From the NCBI GenBank assembly GCA_021299835.1, contig JAJTER010000025.1, positions 1-51,184 on the forward strand: a stretch of DNA of 51,184 nt, written 5' to 3'. The translations under genes and the position numbers were made by a program. The DNA comes from Saprospiraceae bacterium (GTDB taxonomy: Bacteria > Bacteroidota > Bacteroidia > Chitinophagales > Saprospiraceae). This document shows positions 34,248 through 43,520 of the stretch, piece after piece; the first letter of the stretch is position 1; each line of letters opens with the position of its first letter. The notes beneath the pieces are model-generated. The model saw only the letters and a list, made by a program, of their open reading frames with translations, was not told where the DNA came from and did not search any database.

Positions 34248-35285
34248 TTGGATAAGCTTTTTCTATCGTCTAAAATAAATTGGATTATCCACATCATTTT
34301 TTGGATAGTAATGTTTTCAGTTCTTCTTTTACTAAAGGAAACAAAGGAAGACCTAATTTTTAATCTTAGCAATGAATTTATAAATATTAGTTTTTATATT
34401 TTCATTGTTTATATTAATCTTCTATATCTAATACCCAAATATTTAAACCAAAAAAAAATATTTACCTATCTGTTTTTATTATTCTTAACCTGTTTCTTGT
34501 TAACACCTATAAAAACAATGGCTCTCCATCTTAAACTGTATGATTTTCCTACCTACCAATATAAATTATTCGAAAAGCAAACAGGATACTTCTTCGTATT
34601 TATCGTCATTTCTGGTTTTACTACCATTGGAAATATTGTTATTGACTGGTTTGCGCAAATTACATTGAGGCAGCAACTGGAGAATAAAAACATGCAATCA
34701 GAACTACAATTTTTAAAGTCTCAGATTAATCCTCACTTCTTTTTTAATACTTTAAATAGCCTTTATTCCCTTACGTTAAAAAAATCTGATCTGGCGCCAG
34801 AAATAGTTATTAAATTATCTGATATGATGAGATATATGTTGTACGAGTGTAATGAAAAAAAGGTAAATCTCTCTAAAGAAATTCTGTATTTGCAAAATTA
34901 TCTGGATTTAGAAAAATTAAGACAAGGAAATTCCATTGATGTTAAGTTTGAAATTGTTGGAAGTATAGAAAATGAATTCATCGCTCCCCTATTATTGATT
35001 CCATTTCTTGAAAATTCATTTAAACATAGCGTAAATACTACCCTGGATACCATCCGATATGTCCATATTACATTAAATGTAAATAATCATCTGCTGAACT
35101 TCTCCATCGCTAATAATAAGTCTTCCGCCATATATAACACAGAAAATTTGTCCCTTGTGGGTGGTATTGGTCTGGAAAATGTAAATAGGCGATTACAACT
35201 CATTTATCCAAATAGATTCGAATTGAATATCCTTAATCTACCACAGGAATATTGCGTAAACCTTTTTCTTAAATTAACTGATTAA
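34248..35285 (+). CDS. Sensor histidine kinase of the LytS/YehU type
   Basis: A 345-aa inner-membrane kinase. Four membrane spans occupy about 12-30, 44-64, 70-88 and 112-134. The His_kinase domain carries the phospho-acceptor H163 in LKSQINPHFFFNTLNSLYSL-type sequence. The N box is in LLIPFLENSFKHSVN and the G box in GGIGLENVNRRL. No extracellular sensor domain is present; the ligand is unknown. The start is a TTG at 34248. The first ATG (34311) would remove most of the first membrane span, so TTG is preferred. The response regulator follows 11 nt later. Confidence 0.92.
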   Translation: MDKLFLSSKINWIIHIIFWIVMFSVLLLLKETKEDLIFNLSNEFINISFYIFIVYINLLYLIPKYLNQKKIFTYLFLLFLTCFLLTPIKTMALHLKLYDFPTYQYKLFEKQTGYFFVFIVISGFTTIGNIVIDWFAQITLRQQLENKNMQSELQFLKSQINPHFFFNTLNSLYSLTLKKSDLAPEIVIKLSDMMRYMLYECNEKKVNLSKEILYLQNYLDLEKLRQGNSIDVKFEIVGSIENEFIAPLLLIPFLENSFKHSVNTTLDTIRYVHITLNVNNHLLNFSIANNKSSAIYNTENLSLVGGIGLENVNRRLQLIYPNRFELNILNLPQEYCVNLFLKLTD

Positions 35286-35296
35286 AATATAAAAAC

Positions 35297-36028
35297 ATGC
35301 TTAATGTCTTAATAATTGATGATGAACCTTTAGCGCAGGATGTATTGGAAACTTATGTTTCTCAATTTCCCGAACTAAACTTAGTAGCTAAGTGTCTTAA
35401 CGCCATTGAGGCAAATGAATGGTTAAAAAGCGCTGCTATAGACCTTATTTTTTTAGATATTCAAATGCCCATGATAAGCGGGCTTGATTTTTTAAAAACT
35501 TTAAAAAATCCTCCCCTGGTCATTATTACCACAGCTTATCCAAACCATGCCATTGAAGGTTTTGAGTTGAATGTTTTAGACTATTTATTGAAACCAATTT
35601 CTATGGAACGCTTCATAAAAGCTATAAATAAAGCATTGGAACTTCAGCAACTACATAAAAATCAAACCCTGGAAAAAGTTAGTACAGAGAAAGAACCTGA
35701 AGATTACTTCTTTGTAAAAGCTGACAAAAAATTAATTAAGATAAACCACAATGAAATTATTTATATAGAAGGATTGAAAGATTATGTTATCATTCGCATG
35801 GAAAACCAAAGAGTGATTACTTTACAAACAATGAAAAGCCTGGAAGAAAAATTACCTGTTTTGAAATTTAAGAGAATTCACCGATCATATATTGTCAACA
35901 TAGACCGAATTAATGCCATATTAGGTAATATGGTGGAGGTTTTTGAAAAGAATATACCTAAGTTACTTCCCGTTGGAAAAAATTACAGAGACGAATTACT
36001 TGACATAATAAACAAAAATCGCCTGTAA
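35297..36028 (+). CDS. LytTR-family response regulator
   Basis: A 243-aa DNA-binding regulator. The receiver domain (1-120) has the acidic pair in IIDDEP (D8, D9), phospho-acceptor D54 in IFLDIQMPMISGL, T78-79 in ITTAY and K98 in YLLKPIS. The LytTR DNA-binding domain spans about 138-243 (YFFVKADKKLIKINHNEI ... KFKRIHRSYIVNIDRI). It partners the kinase directly upstream. The target is not identifiable. Its stop codon lies inside a hairpin (36018-36046) that ends the convergent gene. Confidence 0.93.
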   Translation: MLNVLIIDDEPLAQDVLETYVSQFPELNLVAKCLNAIEANEWLKSAAIDLIFLDIQMPMISGLDFLKTLKNPPLVIITTAYPNHAIEGFELNVLDYLLKPISMERFIKAINKALELQQLHKNQTLEKVSTEKEPEDYFFVKADKKLIKINHNEIIYIEGLKDYVIIRMENQRVITLQTMKSLEEKLPVLKFKRIHRSYIVNIDRINAILGNMVEVFEKNIPKLLPVGKNYRDELLDIINKNRL

Positions 36029-36046
36029 CAAAAAGATACAGGCGAT
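36012..36046 (-). terminator. Terminator of the T9SS cargo gene, overlapping the regulator's stop codon
   Basis: A perfect 10-bp stem, ATCGCCTGTA (36018-36027) with TACAGGCGAT (36037-36046), has a 9-nt loop. Read on the minus strand it is followed by TTTTTGTTTATT. The stem includes the last codons of the LytTR gene, so the coding sequence and terminator are shared. Confidence 0.8.
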
Positions 36047-36074
36047 TCACTAAAAAAGTATGTGTGTTATGGGA

Positions 36075-38522
36075 TTACCTTTGTAGGATTTGTAATTTAC
36101 GGGTGACTATCGCATTTTCAGTAAGAACTCTGACATAATACATGCCAGTTACTCTGTTTTCAATAGACAGCTCTATTTCAGATTGATTTATATTATTTGA
36201 CTCAAACAGTATCTGTCCAGACATATTAACTAACTGAACGGTTTTAATTAGGCTGTTTTTGAAGCTTTTTATATTGACAAAATCTGTGGCAGGATTCGGA
36301 AAAACACCAATTTCACCTCCTTCGTTATACCTGGGACTTAAGATAGGTTCTACAGGTAAAGTTGGCGTAGCTTTTTCTTTACTATCGCTAAAATCAATCG
36401 TCAAAGTAAAGGGTTCAACATAAAGACTATAAGCATTGCCATTCGCGTCACTTGCAGTAGCTTGACCTCCTAGTGTAACTTGTAGTTCATTAGAACCATT
36501 GGGTGGTTTTATACCCGCGATATCAATCACAATAATTCTTGCAGTACCTACTTTACCGAAACCGTCCGCTGCCTTGCCACTTGTTCTGGTGTAAGCAGCT
36601 TCCATAACTCCTCTGTCATTATTACTGTTAGTCAACGCAAATACAGGTGAATTGTAAGCTAACCAACTCCTTGAATCAAAAGTAATGGACGATTTTGATA
36701 AATCAAAAATCTGTTTGTTAAATGGCAATGAAAGCGTAAATCCATATAAATCTATAGCTGGCTTACTTTTATCCCCGATAAATACCTCAAGATTTACAGC
36801 TTCACCAGGTTTCACAGATGTATTACCTTTTAATTTAACTGTAAAATTTTGGAAAGGAATATCCTTTGCGATGATGCCATGAGTATTACCCAAATATTTT
36901 CTTACTGCTAAAGTATCAGCGTCGGTAATAAACCTGTCGCCATTGGTATTTACATATTTTAATACAGACACATTGTCCCAGTCTGATGCTTTCTTACCGT
37001 ACCAGGATTCAGTAGTTAAAGGCCCATCAGAAGAATGAACACTCCCAAGATACCTCCCAATAGGTAACAAATCACTTAATGAAACAATACCATCATTATT
37101 AGTATCGCCACTCCAAACACAATCAGCACCAAGACAAGAAGATGTTACAGACGATTCATTAAGAATATTAAATATTAAATTAACCGTTGAAACCACTTTA
37201 TCGGATACTAAATAGTCTATCTCCCACTTGTTATCCACACCTGAATTAATGGTTAGTGGATCGTATGTTAATGTGTTATCAGCATTTACAACCAAATCAC
37301 CATTACCTCTTTTCTTAATTTCTAACTTTATATTGTTCACTGAAGAAGGAAAAGTATTCCCAACTTTTAGGGTAACACCTTTTGGTGTATAAAAATTAAA
37401 TACAGAAGAAACAGGTTCAAATTTACTTACCTTAATGTAAACGGTAGCCATTTCCTTATCCAACCCATCCTGAGAAAGTTCATAGGTGAATTGATCTACT
37501 CCTGAAAAATTTGAACCATTTGGCGCTTCATAAGTAACTCTGCTTCCCTCTATAGAAGATAATTTACCAAATTTAGGCTGCGAAATAATTCTAAATGAAG
37601 GATTACTTTTAATATTGTCATTTGTCAGTAAATTCCAATTAGAAACAGAAGAGCCTGGGGTAAGTGAAGTAAAATCATCAAAGGCATAAATATTTTTGCG
37701 CTTTGACAAAACATTTACGTTAACAAAAATTTGTTGATTGGTAAATGCATTTTTAAAGAGCATACTTTCTTTACCTTCAAAACTGGCATTAGGCGTAAAA
37801 ACCTGGAAATGTCCATCGGTTTTTATTGTTCCATTGGATATGGCGCCTTGCAAAGTAAAATCTTTTGGAATTGGTAAATTTATCGGTGAAAACTTTGGTG
37901 TGAAAACTTCGAAGGTATCTTTCGGATTAGGCACTATTATAGAAGCTGTGGTCTGTGAACATACCTCATTGGTGACATTACAAACTAAATAGGTAATATT
38001 TGCAACCCCTGAAAACCCTTTGACTGGCGTAAATAAAATGTCTTTACGATCAGCAGCGATGGTGAAAATACCATTATTTTTAGAAGTAATAAGACTTATG
38101 GTTGGTTTTAACCCTGTTTCTTCATCGATATCATTTTCCGTGACTGACATAAGTTGTTCACCCTCTTTGACAAAATCGTATGCGTATAAATCAGGTATTG
38201 CGATTATCTTTGCTTGTCTAACCGTCACATTGAAAAGAGTAGTAGTAGGAATATTTTTTAACAAGAAACTGACAGAGAAGGTATCTTGACCTATGAAATC
38301 TTTATTAGGGCTGTAATAAAATTTATGAATGTTTCCAGACGATACCACGGTAATTGAGCCTGAAACAGGATTAGTATGCGTAGGAGTTGTATTTGCATCA
38401 GCCTCAACAAGACCGAATTTGTCGTTCTTATTTTTTACTACATCAATCGTTGACTGAGCAGAAAGATTAGAGAAGACCCAAAATAAACTGGTGAATGCCA
38501 GAAAGGTTATTTTTGAATGCAT
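36075..38522 (-). CDS. Large secreted protein with Ig/cadherin-like domains, dockerin-like EF hands and T9SS type A sorting domain
   Basis: An 815-aa exported protein. Residues 1-23 are a signal peptide (ending LSAQS). Several tandem Ig/cadherin-like modules follow (about 25-450), with repeats such as PNKDFIGQDTFSVSF, PVKGFSGVANITYLVC, PNASFEGKESMLF and PNGSNFSGVDQFTYEL. Next is a dockerin/EF-hand-like pair, GDTNNDGIVSLSDLLPIG and VNTNGDRFITDADTLAVRK, that should bind calcium. A cohesin-like beta domain (about 570-715) comes after. The C-terminal ~75 residues (GEIGVFPNPATDFVNIKSF ... YYVRVLTENAIVTRKLQILQ) are a T9SS type A sorting signal, so the protein is moved across the outer membrane and attached or released. 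No enzyme domain is seen; adhesion or scaffolding is likely. Confidence 0.9.
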   Translation of the reverse strand: MHSKITFLAFTSLFWVFSNLSAQSTIDVVKNKNDKFGLVEADANTTPTHTNPVSGSITVVSSGNIHKFYYSPNKDFIGQDTFSVSFLLKNIPTTTLFNVTVRQAKIIAIPDLYAYDFVKEGEQLMSVTENDIDEETGLKPTISLITSKNNGIFTIAADRKDILFTPVKGFSGVANITYLVCNVTNEVCSQTTASIIVPNPKDTFEVFTPKFSPINLPIPKDFTLQGAISNGTIKTDGHFQVFTPNASFEGKESMLFKNAFTNQQIFVNVNVLSKRKNIYAFDDFTSLTPGSSVSNWNLLTNDNIKSNPSFRIISQPKFGKLSSIEGSRVTYEAPNGSNFSGVDQFTYELSQDGLDKEMATVYIKVSKFEPVSSVFNFYTPKGVTLKVGNTFPSSVNNIKLEIKKRGNGDLVVNADNTLTYDPLTINSGVDNKWEIDYLVSDKVVSTVNLIFNILNESSVTSSCLGADCVWSGDTNNDGIVSLSDLLPIGRYLGSVHSSDGPLTTESWYGKKASDWDNVSVLKYVNTNGDRFITDADTLAVRKYLGNTHGIIAKDIPFQNFTVKLKGNTSVKPGEAVNLEVFIGDKSKPAIDLYGFTLSLPFNKQIFDLSKSSITFDSRSWLAYNSPVFALTNSNNDRGVMEAAYTRTSGKAADGFGKVGTARIIVIDIAGIKPPNGSNELQVTLGGQATASDANGNAYSLYVEPFTLTIDFSDSKEKATPTLPVEPILSPRYNEGGEIGVFPNPATDFVNIKSFKNSLIKTVQLVNMSGQILFESNNINQSEIELSIENRVTGMYYVRVLTENAIVTRKLQILQR

Positions 38523-38555
38523 GCTATTTGAAATTAGGTCGTTTTTTTTTATTTA

Positions 38556-38563
38556 CAAATATA
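38556..38563 (-). promoter_or_regulatory. Candidate -7 element for the T9SS cargo gene
   Basis: The minus strand reads TATATTTG, an exact consensus match, 34 nt before the ATG at 38522. A TTTG upstream is only 11 nt away, too close for a -33 box. Confidence 0.45.
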
Positions 38564-38623
38564 CAATTAAATTCCAAATAGCGTTTACTTTAATATAAAT
38601 TTAACTTTTAGAAATATACATTC

Positions 38624-40039
38624 ATGAAAGACTCTAAATTAATTAAAACCCTCATACATCTTGACAAGACAGAAAGAAATAGATATAAAAAATTCTTAAT
38701 ATCTCCCTTTTTCAACAGTGATGAAAATTTGGTTTCAATTTTTGACTTTATAGATGATCATATTAGTAAAAATCCTAATGAACTACCCGAAAAACAAATT
38801 CTTTGGAAAAAAATATTTAAAGGAATTCCATTTGATGATATTAGATTAAGGAAATATTTTTCCGATCTTTTCAAGTTATTGACCAAATTTTTGTCTTTTG
38901 ACTTATACCAGCGTGAGCCCATAGTTCAAGATTTATATTTATTAGAGGTCATAAACGAAAGAAAAATAACTAATCTTTCAAAAAGCAGTGTTAAAAATGC
39001 TCGCATACGCTTAGAAGCTAACGAATTCAGACATTCTCAAGCCTATTTACAACGGTATTCTCTTGAACGAAATAACTATGAAATTCTAAATTTAGAGGGC
39101 GACCGAAACATTCGTTCTAATATTGAGGAAATAAACGAAGCCCTGGATATATTTTATTTGTCTGAAAAATTACGCTTATTTTGTAATGAATTTGAGCTAA
39201 AAATTTTGGCTAGACACTCCTATAAATTGACTTATATTGAAGATGTAAAAAACATGATAAAATTAAGAGGTTATGAAAATGTGCCGAGCATCATGCTTTA
39301 TTCAAAATTATTGAATTTATACACTGATTCAGCTAATGAAGATAACTACTTTTCCCTTAGGCAATCGGTTTCCGAAAATAATCCACTTTTTCCTAAAAAA
39401 GAATTAGCAGAAATATATTCTACAATGATCAACTACTGTTCCATTAAAATTAATGAAGGGAATAGTAAGTTTTTAGTTCAACTTTTTGATTTTTACAAAG
39501 AGGTAGTATCACAAGATATTTTACTGGAAGATCAATCATTCTCACCCTATCACTTTAAAAATATTGTAGTTATTGGCCTTCGGTTAAAGGAATTTAACTG
39601 GATAGAAGCATTTATCACTGATTATGCGCCGCTACTTCCTGAAAATCAGAGAGATAATTCATTATCATTTAATCTTGCACAGTTATATTTTTATCAAAAA
39701 AAGTATGACCTTGTAATTAAAACACTACAATCTGTTGAATACGATGATTATATATATAATTTAAATTCAAAGACCATGTTAATTTGCACTTACTATGATA
39801 CAGGTGAAACAGATGCTTTATTTTTTTTATTCGACAGCTTTAGAGCTTTTTTAAATAGAAATAACGAAATTCCTGAGGCCAGAAAGGTACTTTACAGAAA
39901 CTTTGTTTCAATTGCTAAGAAACTTGCCAGAATGACGCCAAAGGATGAAAAAGCGAAACAGAAATTAACCTTAGAATTAGAGCAAATGAATAATGTTGCC
40001 TCAAAAAATTGGCTACTCGAAAAATTAGCTGAATTGTAG
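38624..40039 (+). CDS. Unrecognised helical protein
   Basis: A 471-aa soluble protein without signal peptide or membrane span. It is rich in Leu, Lys, Asn and Glu and reads as consecutive helices, with TPR-like helix pairs towards the end (NLAQLYFYQKKYDLVIKTLQSVEYDDYIYNLNSKTMLICTYYDTGE in pieces). The first ~100 residues (SKLIKTLIHLDKTERNRYKKF, SPFFNSDENLVSIFDFIDDH) form a distinct region with a conserved-looking SPFFN. No catalytic motif is visible. It may be a lineage-specific scaffold. It is a single gene with no operon partner; its 3' end overlaps the convergent dapB by 15 nt. Confidence 0.85.
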   Translation: MKDSKLIKTLIHLDKTERNRYKKFLISPFFNSDENLVSIFDFIDDHISKNPNELPEKQILWKKIFKGIPFDDIRLRKYFSDLFKLLTKFLSFDLYQREPIVQDLYLLEVINERKITNLSKSSVKNARIRLEANEFRHSQAYLQRYSLERNNYEILNLEGDRNIRSNIEEINEALDIFYLSEKLRLFCNEFELKILARHSYKLTYIEDVKNMIKLRGYENVPSIMLYSKLLNLYTDSANEDNYFSLRQSVSENNPLFPKKELAEIYSTMINYCSIKINEGNSKFLVQLFDFYKEVVSQDILLEDQSFSPYHFKNIVVIGLRLKEFNWIEAFITDYAPLLPENQRDNSLSFNLAQLYFYQKKYDLVIKTLQSVEYDDYIYNLNSKTMLICTYYDTGETDALFFLFDSFRAFLNRNNEIPEARKVLYRNFVSIAKKLARMTPKDEKAKQKLTLELEQMNNVASKNWLLEKLAEL

Positions 40040-40750
40040 CGACAATATATCTGAAAAATGATGAACCCCCTTGTTTTCTTTTATCCAATTCGCAGCATAA
40101 AGAGCACCAAGAGAGAATCCATTTCTATTTAAAGCTTCATGGCTTATTTTTATTTCATCTATCTCCGAAGTGTAAAAAATTTCGTGTTTTCCTGGCGCAG
40201 GATCTTCTCTGACCGAATGAATGGGAATTGATTTTTCATCAGCTGAAACTCCTTTTGTCCAACCTTTATAGCCGTTATGACTATTTATTAAGTCCTCAGC
40301 TAACGTAATGGCAGTGCCGCTGGGCGCATCAAGTTTTGCAGTGTGGTGTGTTTCTAACATTGAAACTTTGTAATCGGAATATTGACTCATCTGCTTTGCC
40401 AATAATTTATTCAGAACAAAGAACAAATTTACCCCAATGGAAAAATTAGAGGCATAGATGAGAGATCCATTTTTTTCGTTACATGCTGAAACTAAATTAG
40501 GTAGTTCATCATACCACCCTGTTGTACCACAAACAACAGGAACTCCAGCATCAAAACAAGCTATTATATTATTAAAAGCCTGATTAGGTTGGGTAAATTC
40601 TATAGCAACGTCGGCCGATTTAAACAAATCACTTTGTAAATCATTTTTATTATCTGCATCAATGGTTAAAATAATTTCATGCTGTTGATTTTTAGCTAAT
40701 TCAGCAATAGTTTTACCCATTTTCCCATATCCAATAAGTGCAATTTTCAT
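40025..40750 (-). CDS. dapB: 4-hydroxy-tetrahydrodipicolinate reductase
   Basis: A ~241-aa enzyme of lysine and diaminopimelate synthesis that reduces 4-hydroxy-tetrahydrodipicolinate with NAD(P)H. The N-terminus KIALIGYGKMGKTIAEL is the nucleotide-binding loop. VCGTTGWYDEL and SNFSIGVNLFF are typical. The catalytic pair lies in ETHHTAKLDAPSGTAI (His-His and Lys). The protein is slightly shorter than the ~270-aa proteobacterial form, as is usual in this phylum. Two ATGs (40750 and 40756) are possible. It starts a few bases after the mutS stop at 40760, so it is probably co-transcribed with mutS. Confidence 0.95.
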   Translation of the reverse strand: MKIALIGYGKMGKTIAELAKNQQHEIILTIDADNKNDLQSDLFKSADVAIEFTQPNQAFNNIIACFDAGVPVVCGTTGWYDELPNLVSACNEKNGSLIYASNFSIGVNLFFVLNKLLAKQMSQYSDYKVSMLETHHTAKLDAPSGTAITLAEDLINSHNGYKGWTKGVSADEKSIPIHSVREDPAPGKHEIFYTSEIDEIKISHEALNRNGFSLGALYAANWIKENKGVHHFSDILSLQFS

Positions 40751-40759
40751 TTTCATAAT

Positions 40760-43384
40760 TTAAGATTCCAATAAATTTTTTAACTCCCTTATTTTAAGCA
40801 TACATTCAATCGGAGTCATTGTATTAAGATCAAGGTTAAGAATGGCTTGTTTTAATTGCCCGGCCATGGGGTCAACCGTTTCAAAAATACTTAATTGAAG
40901 TGCCTCAGGTGCTCTCTTTGAAATAGTTTTTACTATTTCCGACGTTTTAGTTTTCCCTTCTAACCTTTTATTTTCTAGTTCACTCAAAATTTCTCCCGCT
41001 CTTTCAATAATTATTTTGGGCATTCCTGACATTCGAGCCACGTGAATACCAAAAGAATGTTCACTACCACCTTCTGTTAATTTTCTGAGAAAAATAATTT
41101 TTTTATCAACCTCTCTGGTGGCCACATGAAAATTATGAATTCTTGGAAATCGTTCCTCTAAGGCATTTAGTTCGTGATAATGCGTAGCAAACAAGGTTTT
41201 TGCCTTACAAAAACTATTTTCATGTAAAAATTCAGCAATCGACCAGGCAATGGAAATACCATCGTAGGTACTGGTACCGCGACCAATTTCATCGAGTAGG
41301 ACCAAACTTCTGGATGAAATATTATTTAAAATACTCGATGTCTCATTCATTTCCACCATAAAAGTAGATTCCCCAGAAGAAATATTATCACTGGCACCAA
41401 CACGGGTAAATATTTTATCTAAAATACCCAATTCCGCTGATTGTGCGGGTACAAATGAACCCATCTGAGCCATTAAACAAATCAGGGCAGTTTGTCTTAA
41501 AATAGCTGATTTACCAGCCATATTAGGACCTGTTATCATTAAAATCTGCTGAAAATCATTGTCCAAAAAAGTATCATTTGGGACATAAAACTCTCCTAAA
41601 GGCAGCTTTTGTTCAATTACCGGATGTCTACCTTGTTTAATATCAATATTATAAGACTGATTTACTTTAGGTCTGACATAATTAAACTTCTTTGCATTTT
41701 TAGAAAAAGATAGTAAGCAATCTACCTGTGCAGCAACCTGTGCATTAATCTGAACAGGTAATATATAGGCTTGAAGATCAATCACTAATTGACTGAACAA
41801 GTTATTTTCTATCTCCACGCATTTTTCCTCAGCCTGAAGTATTTTAGCTTCAAGAACTTTTAATTCTTCGGTAACAAATCGCTCCCCATTGGAAAGCGTC
41901 TGTTTTCTAATCCAGTCCGCAGGCGTCGAATCTTTGTGTTTATTAGTTACTTCCAAATAATAGCCAAATACTGAATTATAACCAATCTTTAAACTTTGAA
42001 TACCAGATCTTTCAATTTCCTTCTGTTGGAGATTCAATAATAGTTCTTTACTATTATTAATAATAAACCGCCATTGATCCAGATCGGAGGAAAAACCACT
42101 CGCTATTACTCCACCTTTGTACATATTTACAGGTGGATCATCCACTATTTGTTTACTAATTCTATCCGCCAAAGAATCGCAGGGATTCAAAGATTCAGCA
42201 AATTGAATGAGTGTACCTATTTTTGAAGAGAAAAGTAAATCTTTTAACGGTTGAATGGCCGACAATGATTTTCTTAATTGATTTACCTCCCTGGGATTAA
42301 TTTTACCCATAGGTACCCTGGAAATTAATCTTTCTATATCCCCTAATTTGATTAATAATCTGGAAATATCTTCGCCTACTTCCATATTTTCGTAAAACCA
42401 GGAAACGACAGTTAATCTTGCTTCAATTTCCGATTGATTTCGCAACGGCAAAACAACCCATTTTTTTAATAACCGAGAACCCATAGGAGAAACGGTATTA
42501 TCTAAAACATCGAGAAGAGAAGTGCCAGATTCATGGGGAGAATAAATTAATTCCAGATTTCTTACTGTAAATCGATCCAGCCAGACATAATTTTCCGGTT
42601 GTATTCTATTAATGGTCGAAATATGTTTCAGATTTCTATTTTCGGTCGTCTCCAAATAATGAAGAATAGCTCCAGCTGCTACCTGACCTAAAGATAGATC
42701 TTCAATGCCAAAACCTTTTAAATTAAGTACATCAAAATGATTTAGCAACCTTTCTCTGCCATAATCATAGGTACAAATCCATTCATCGAGCCAGGTTAAA
42801 TAAAAGGATCCTCCCCACTCCTTCTCAGCAAATGATTTTTTATCTTTTCCTACAATAATTTCGGAAGGATTAAGGCTTCTGATTAATTTATCGGCATTAG
42901 GAAAATCACCTTCAGATAATAAAAATTCACCCGTTGAAATATCCAGAAAAGCAATTCCAATTTCATCCTTTTTTGTGAAATGAATGGCAGCGAGAAAATT
43001 ATTTTTTTTGGTATCCAACAAGGAGTGTTCCAAGGTAACCCCAGGAGTAATAATTTCAGTAACTCCCCTTTTTACAATCTTTTTCTGCGGATCCGGTTTT
43101 TCAAGTTGCTCACAAATAGCCACCCGATATCCACCTCTAACTAATCTCGGCAAGTAAACATCTAACGAATGATAGGGAAACCCAGCCAAGGGAACATCGC
43201 TTCCCCCATTATTTCTATTTGTTAGGACAATACCTAATACAGAAGCAGTTTTAATGGCGTCATCTCCAAAAGTTTCATAGAAATCACCTACCCTAAAAAG
43301 CAAAATAGCATCGGGATGCCTGGCCTTCACTTTAAAATATTGGGCCATTAGGGGAGTTTCCTTTGTATTTTCTGATTTCGCCAT
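40760..43384 (-). CDS. mutS: DNA mismatch repair protein MutS
   Basis: An 874-aa mismatch-recognition ATPase. The mismatch-contacting motif is GDFYETF (F35, E37). The connector, lever and clamp regions follow (about 130-560). Walker A GPNMAGKS is at 619-626, Walker B LVLLDEIGRGTST at about 694-706 and the helix-turn-helix near GIHVARMSGMPK. Length is standard. It is the upstream gene of a mutS-dapB pair and is divergent from the ferredoxin gene. A candidate -7 element lies 24 nt before the start. Confidence 0.97.
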   Translation of the reverse strand: MAKSENTKETPLMAQYFKVKARHPDAILLFRVGDFYETFGDDAIKTASVLGIVLTNRNNGGSDVPLAGFPYHSLDVYLPRLVRGGYRVAICEQLEKPDPQKKIVKRGVTEIITPGVTLEHSLLDTKKNNFLAAIHFTKKDEIGIAFLDISTGEFLLSEGDFPNADKLIRSLNPSEIIVGKDKKSFAEKEWGGSFYLTWLDEWICTYDYGRERLLNHFDVLNLKGFGIEDLSLGQVAAGAILHYLETTENRNLKHISTINRIQPENYVWLDRFTVRNLELIYSPHESGTSLLDVLDNTVSPMGSRLLKKWVVLPLRNQSEIEARLTVVSWFYENMEVGEDISRLLIKLGDIERLISRVPMGKINPREVNQLRKSLSAIQPLKDLLFSSKIGTLIQFAESLNPCDSLADRISKQIVDDPPVNMYKGGVIASGFSSDLDQWRFIINNSKELLLNLQQKEIERSGIQSLKIGYNSVFGYYLEVTNKHKDSTPADWIRKQTLSNGERFVTEELKVLEAKILQAEEKCVEIENNLFSQLVIDLQAYILPVQINAQVAAQVDCLLSFSKNAKKFNYVRPKVNQSYNIDIKQGRHPVIEQKLPLGEFYVPNDTFLDNDFQQILMITGPNMAGKSAILRQTALICLMAQMGSFVPAQSAELGILDKIFTRVGASDNISSGESTFMVEMNETSSILNNISSRSLVLLDEIGRGTSTYDGISIAWSIAEFLHENSFCKAKTLFATHYHELNALEERFPRIHNFHVATREVDKKIIFLRKLTEGGSEHSFGIHVARMSGMPKIIIERAGEILSELENKRLEGKTKTSEIVKTISKRAPEALQLSIFETVDPMAGQLKQAILNLDLNTMTPIECMLKIRELKNLLES

Positions 43385-43407
43385 AAAAACAATTATTTTT
43401 CAAACTA

Positions 43408-43415
43408 CAAAAATA
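43408..43415 (-). promoter_or_regulatory. Candidate -7 element for mutS
   Basis: The minus strand reads TATTTTTG, 24-31 nt before the mutS start. A TTTG is present upstream (43433-43430), but the spacer is only 14 nt, so the match is partial. Confidence 0.4.
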
Positions 43416-43453
43416 TCTTTAGGAATTGACAAAACCCAATTTAAGTTCAGACG

Positions 43454-43484
43454 TTTGTAATTATGATAATGTAAAGTATATTTG
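43454..43484 (+). promoter_or_regulatory. Consensus Bacteroidota promoter of the ferredoxin gene
   Basis: TTTG (43454-43457), a 19-nt spacer and TATATTTG (43477-43484) match the primary-sigma consensus exactly in both boxes and spacing. Transcription should start near 43490, which rules out the TTG at 43482 as a start codon and supports the ATG at 43521. Confidence 0.8.
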
Positions 43485-43520
43485 CAGAAATTATTTTTTA
43501 TATATATTAATTTAGCTTTT

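Noticed and set aside
43482-43520. Longer ferredoxin start (hydrophobic N-terminal extension)
   Set aside because: The TTG lies inside the -7 promoter element, and family members start at MAI..ITDECINCG.
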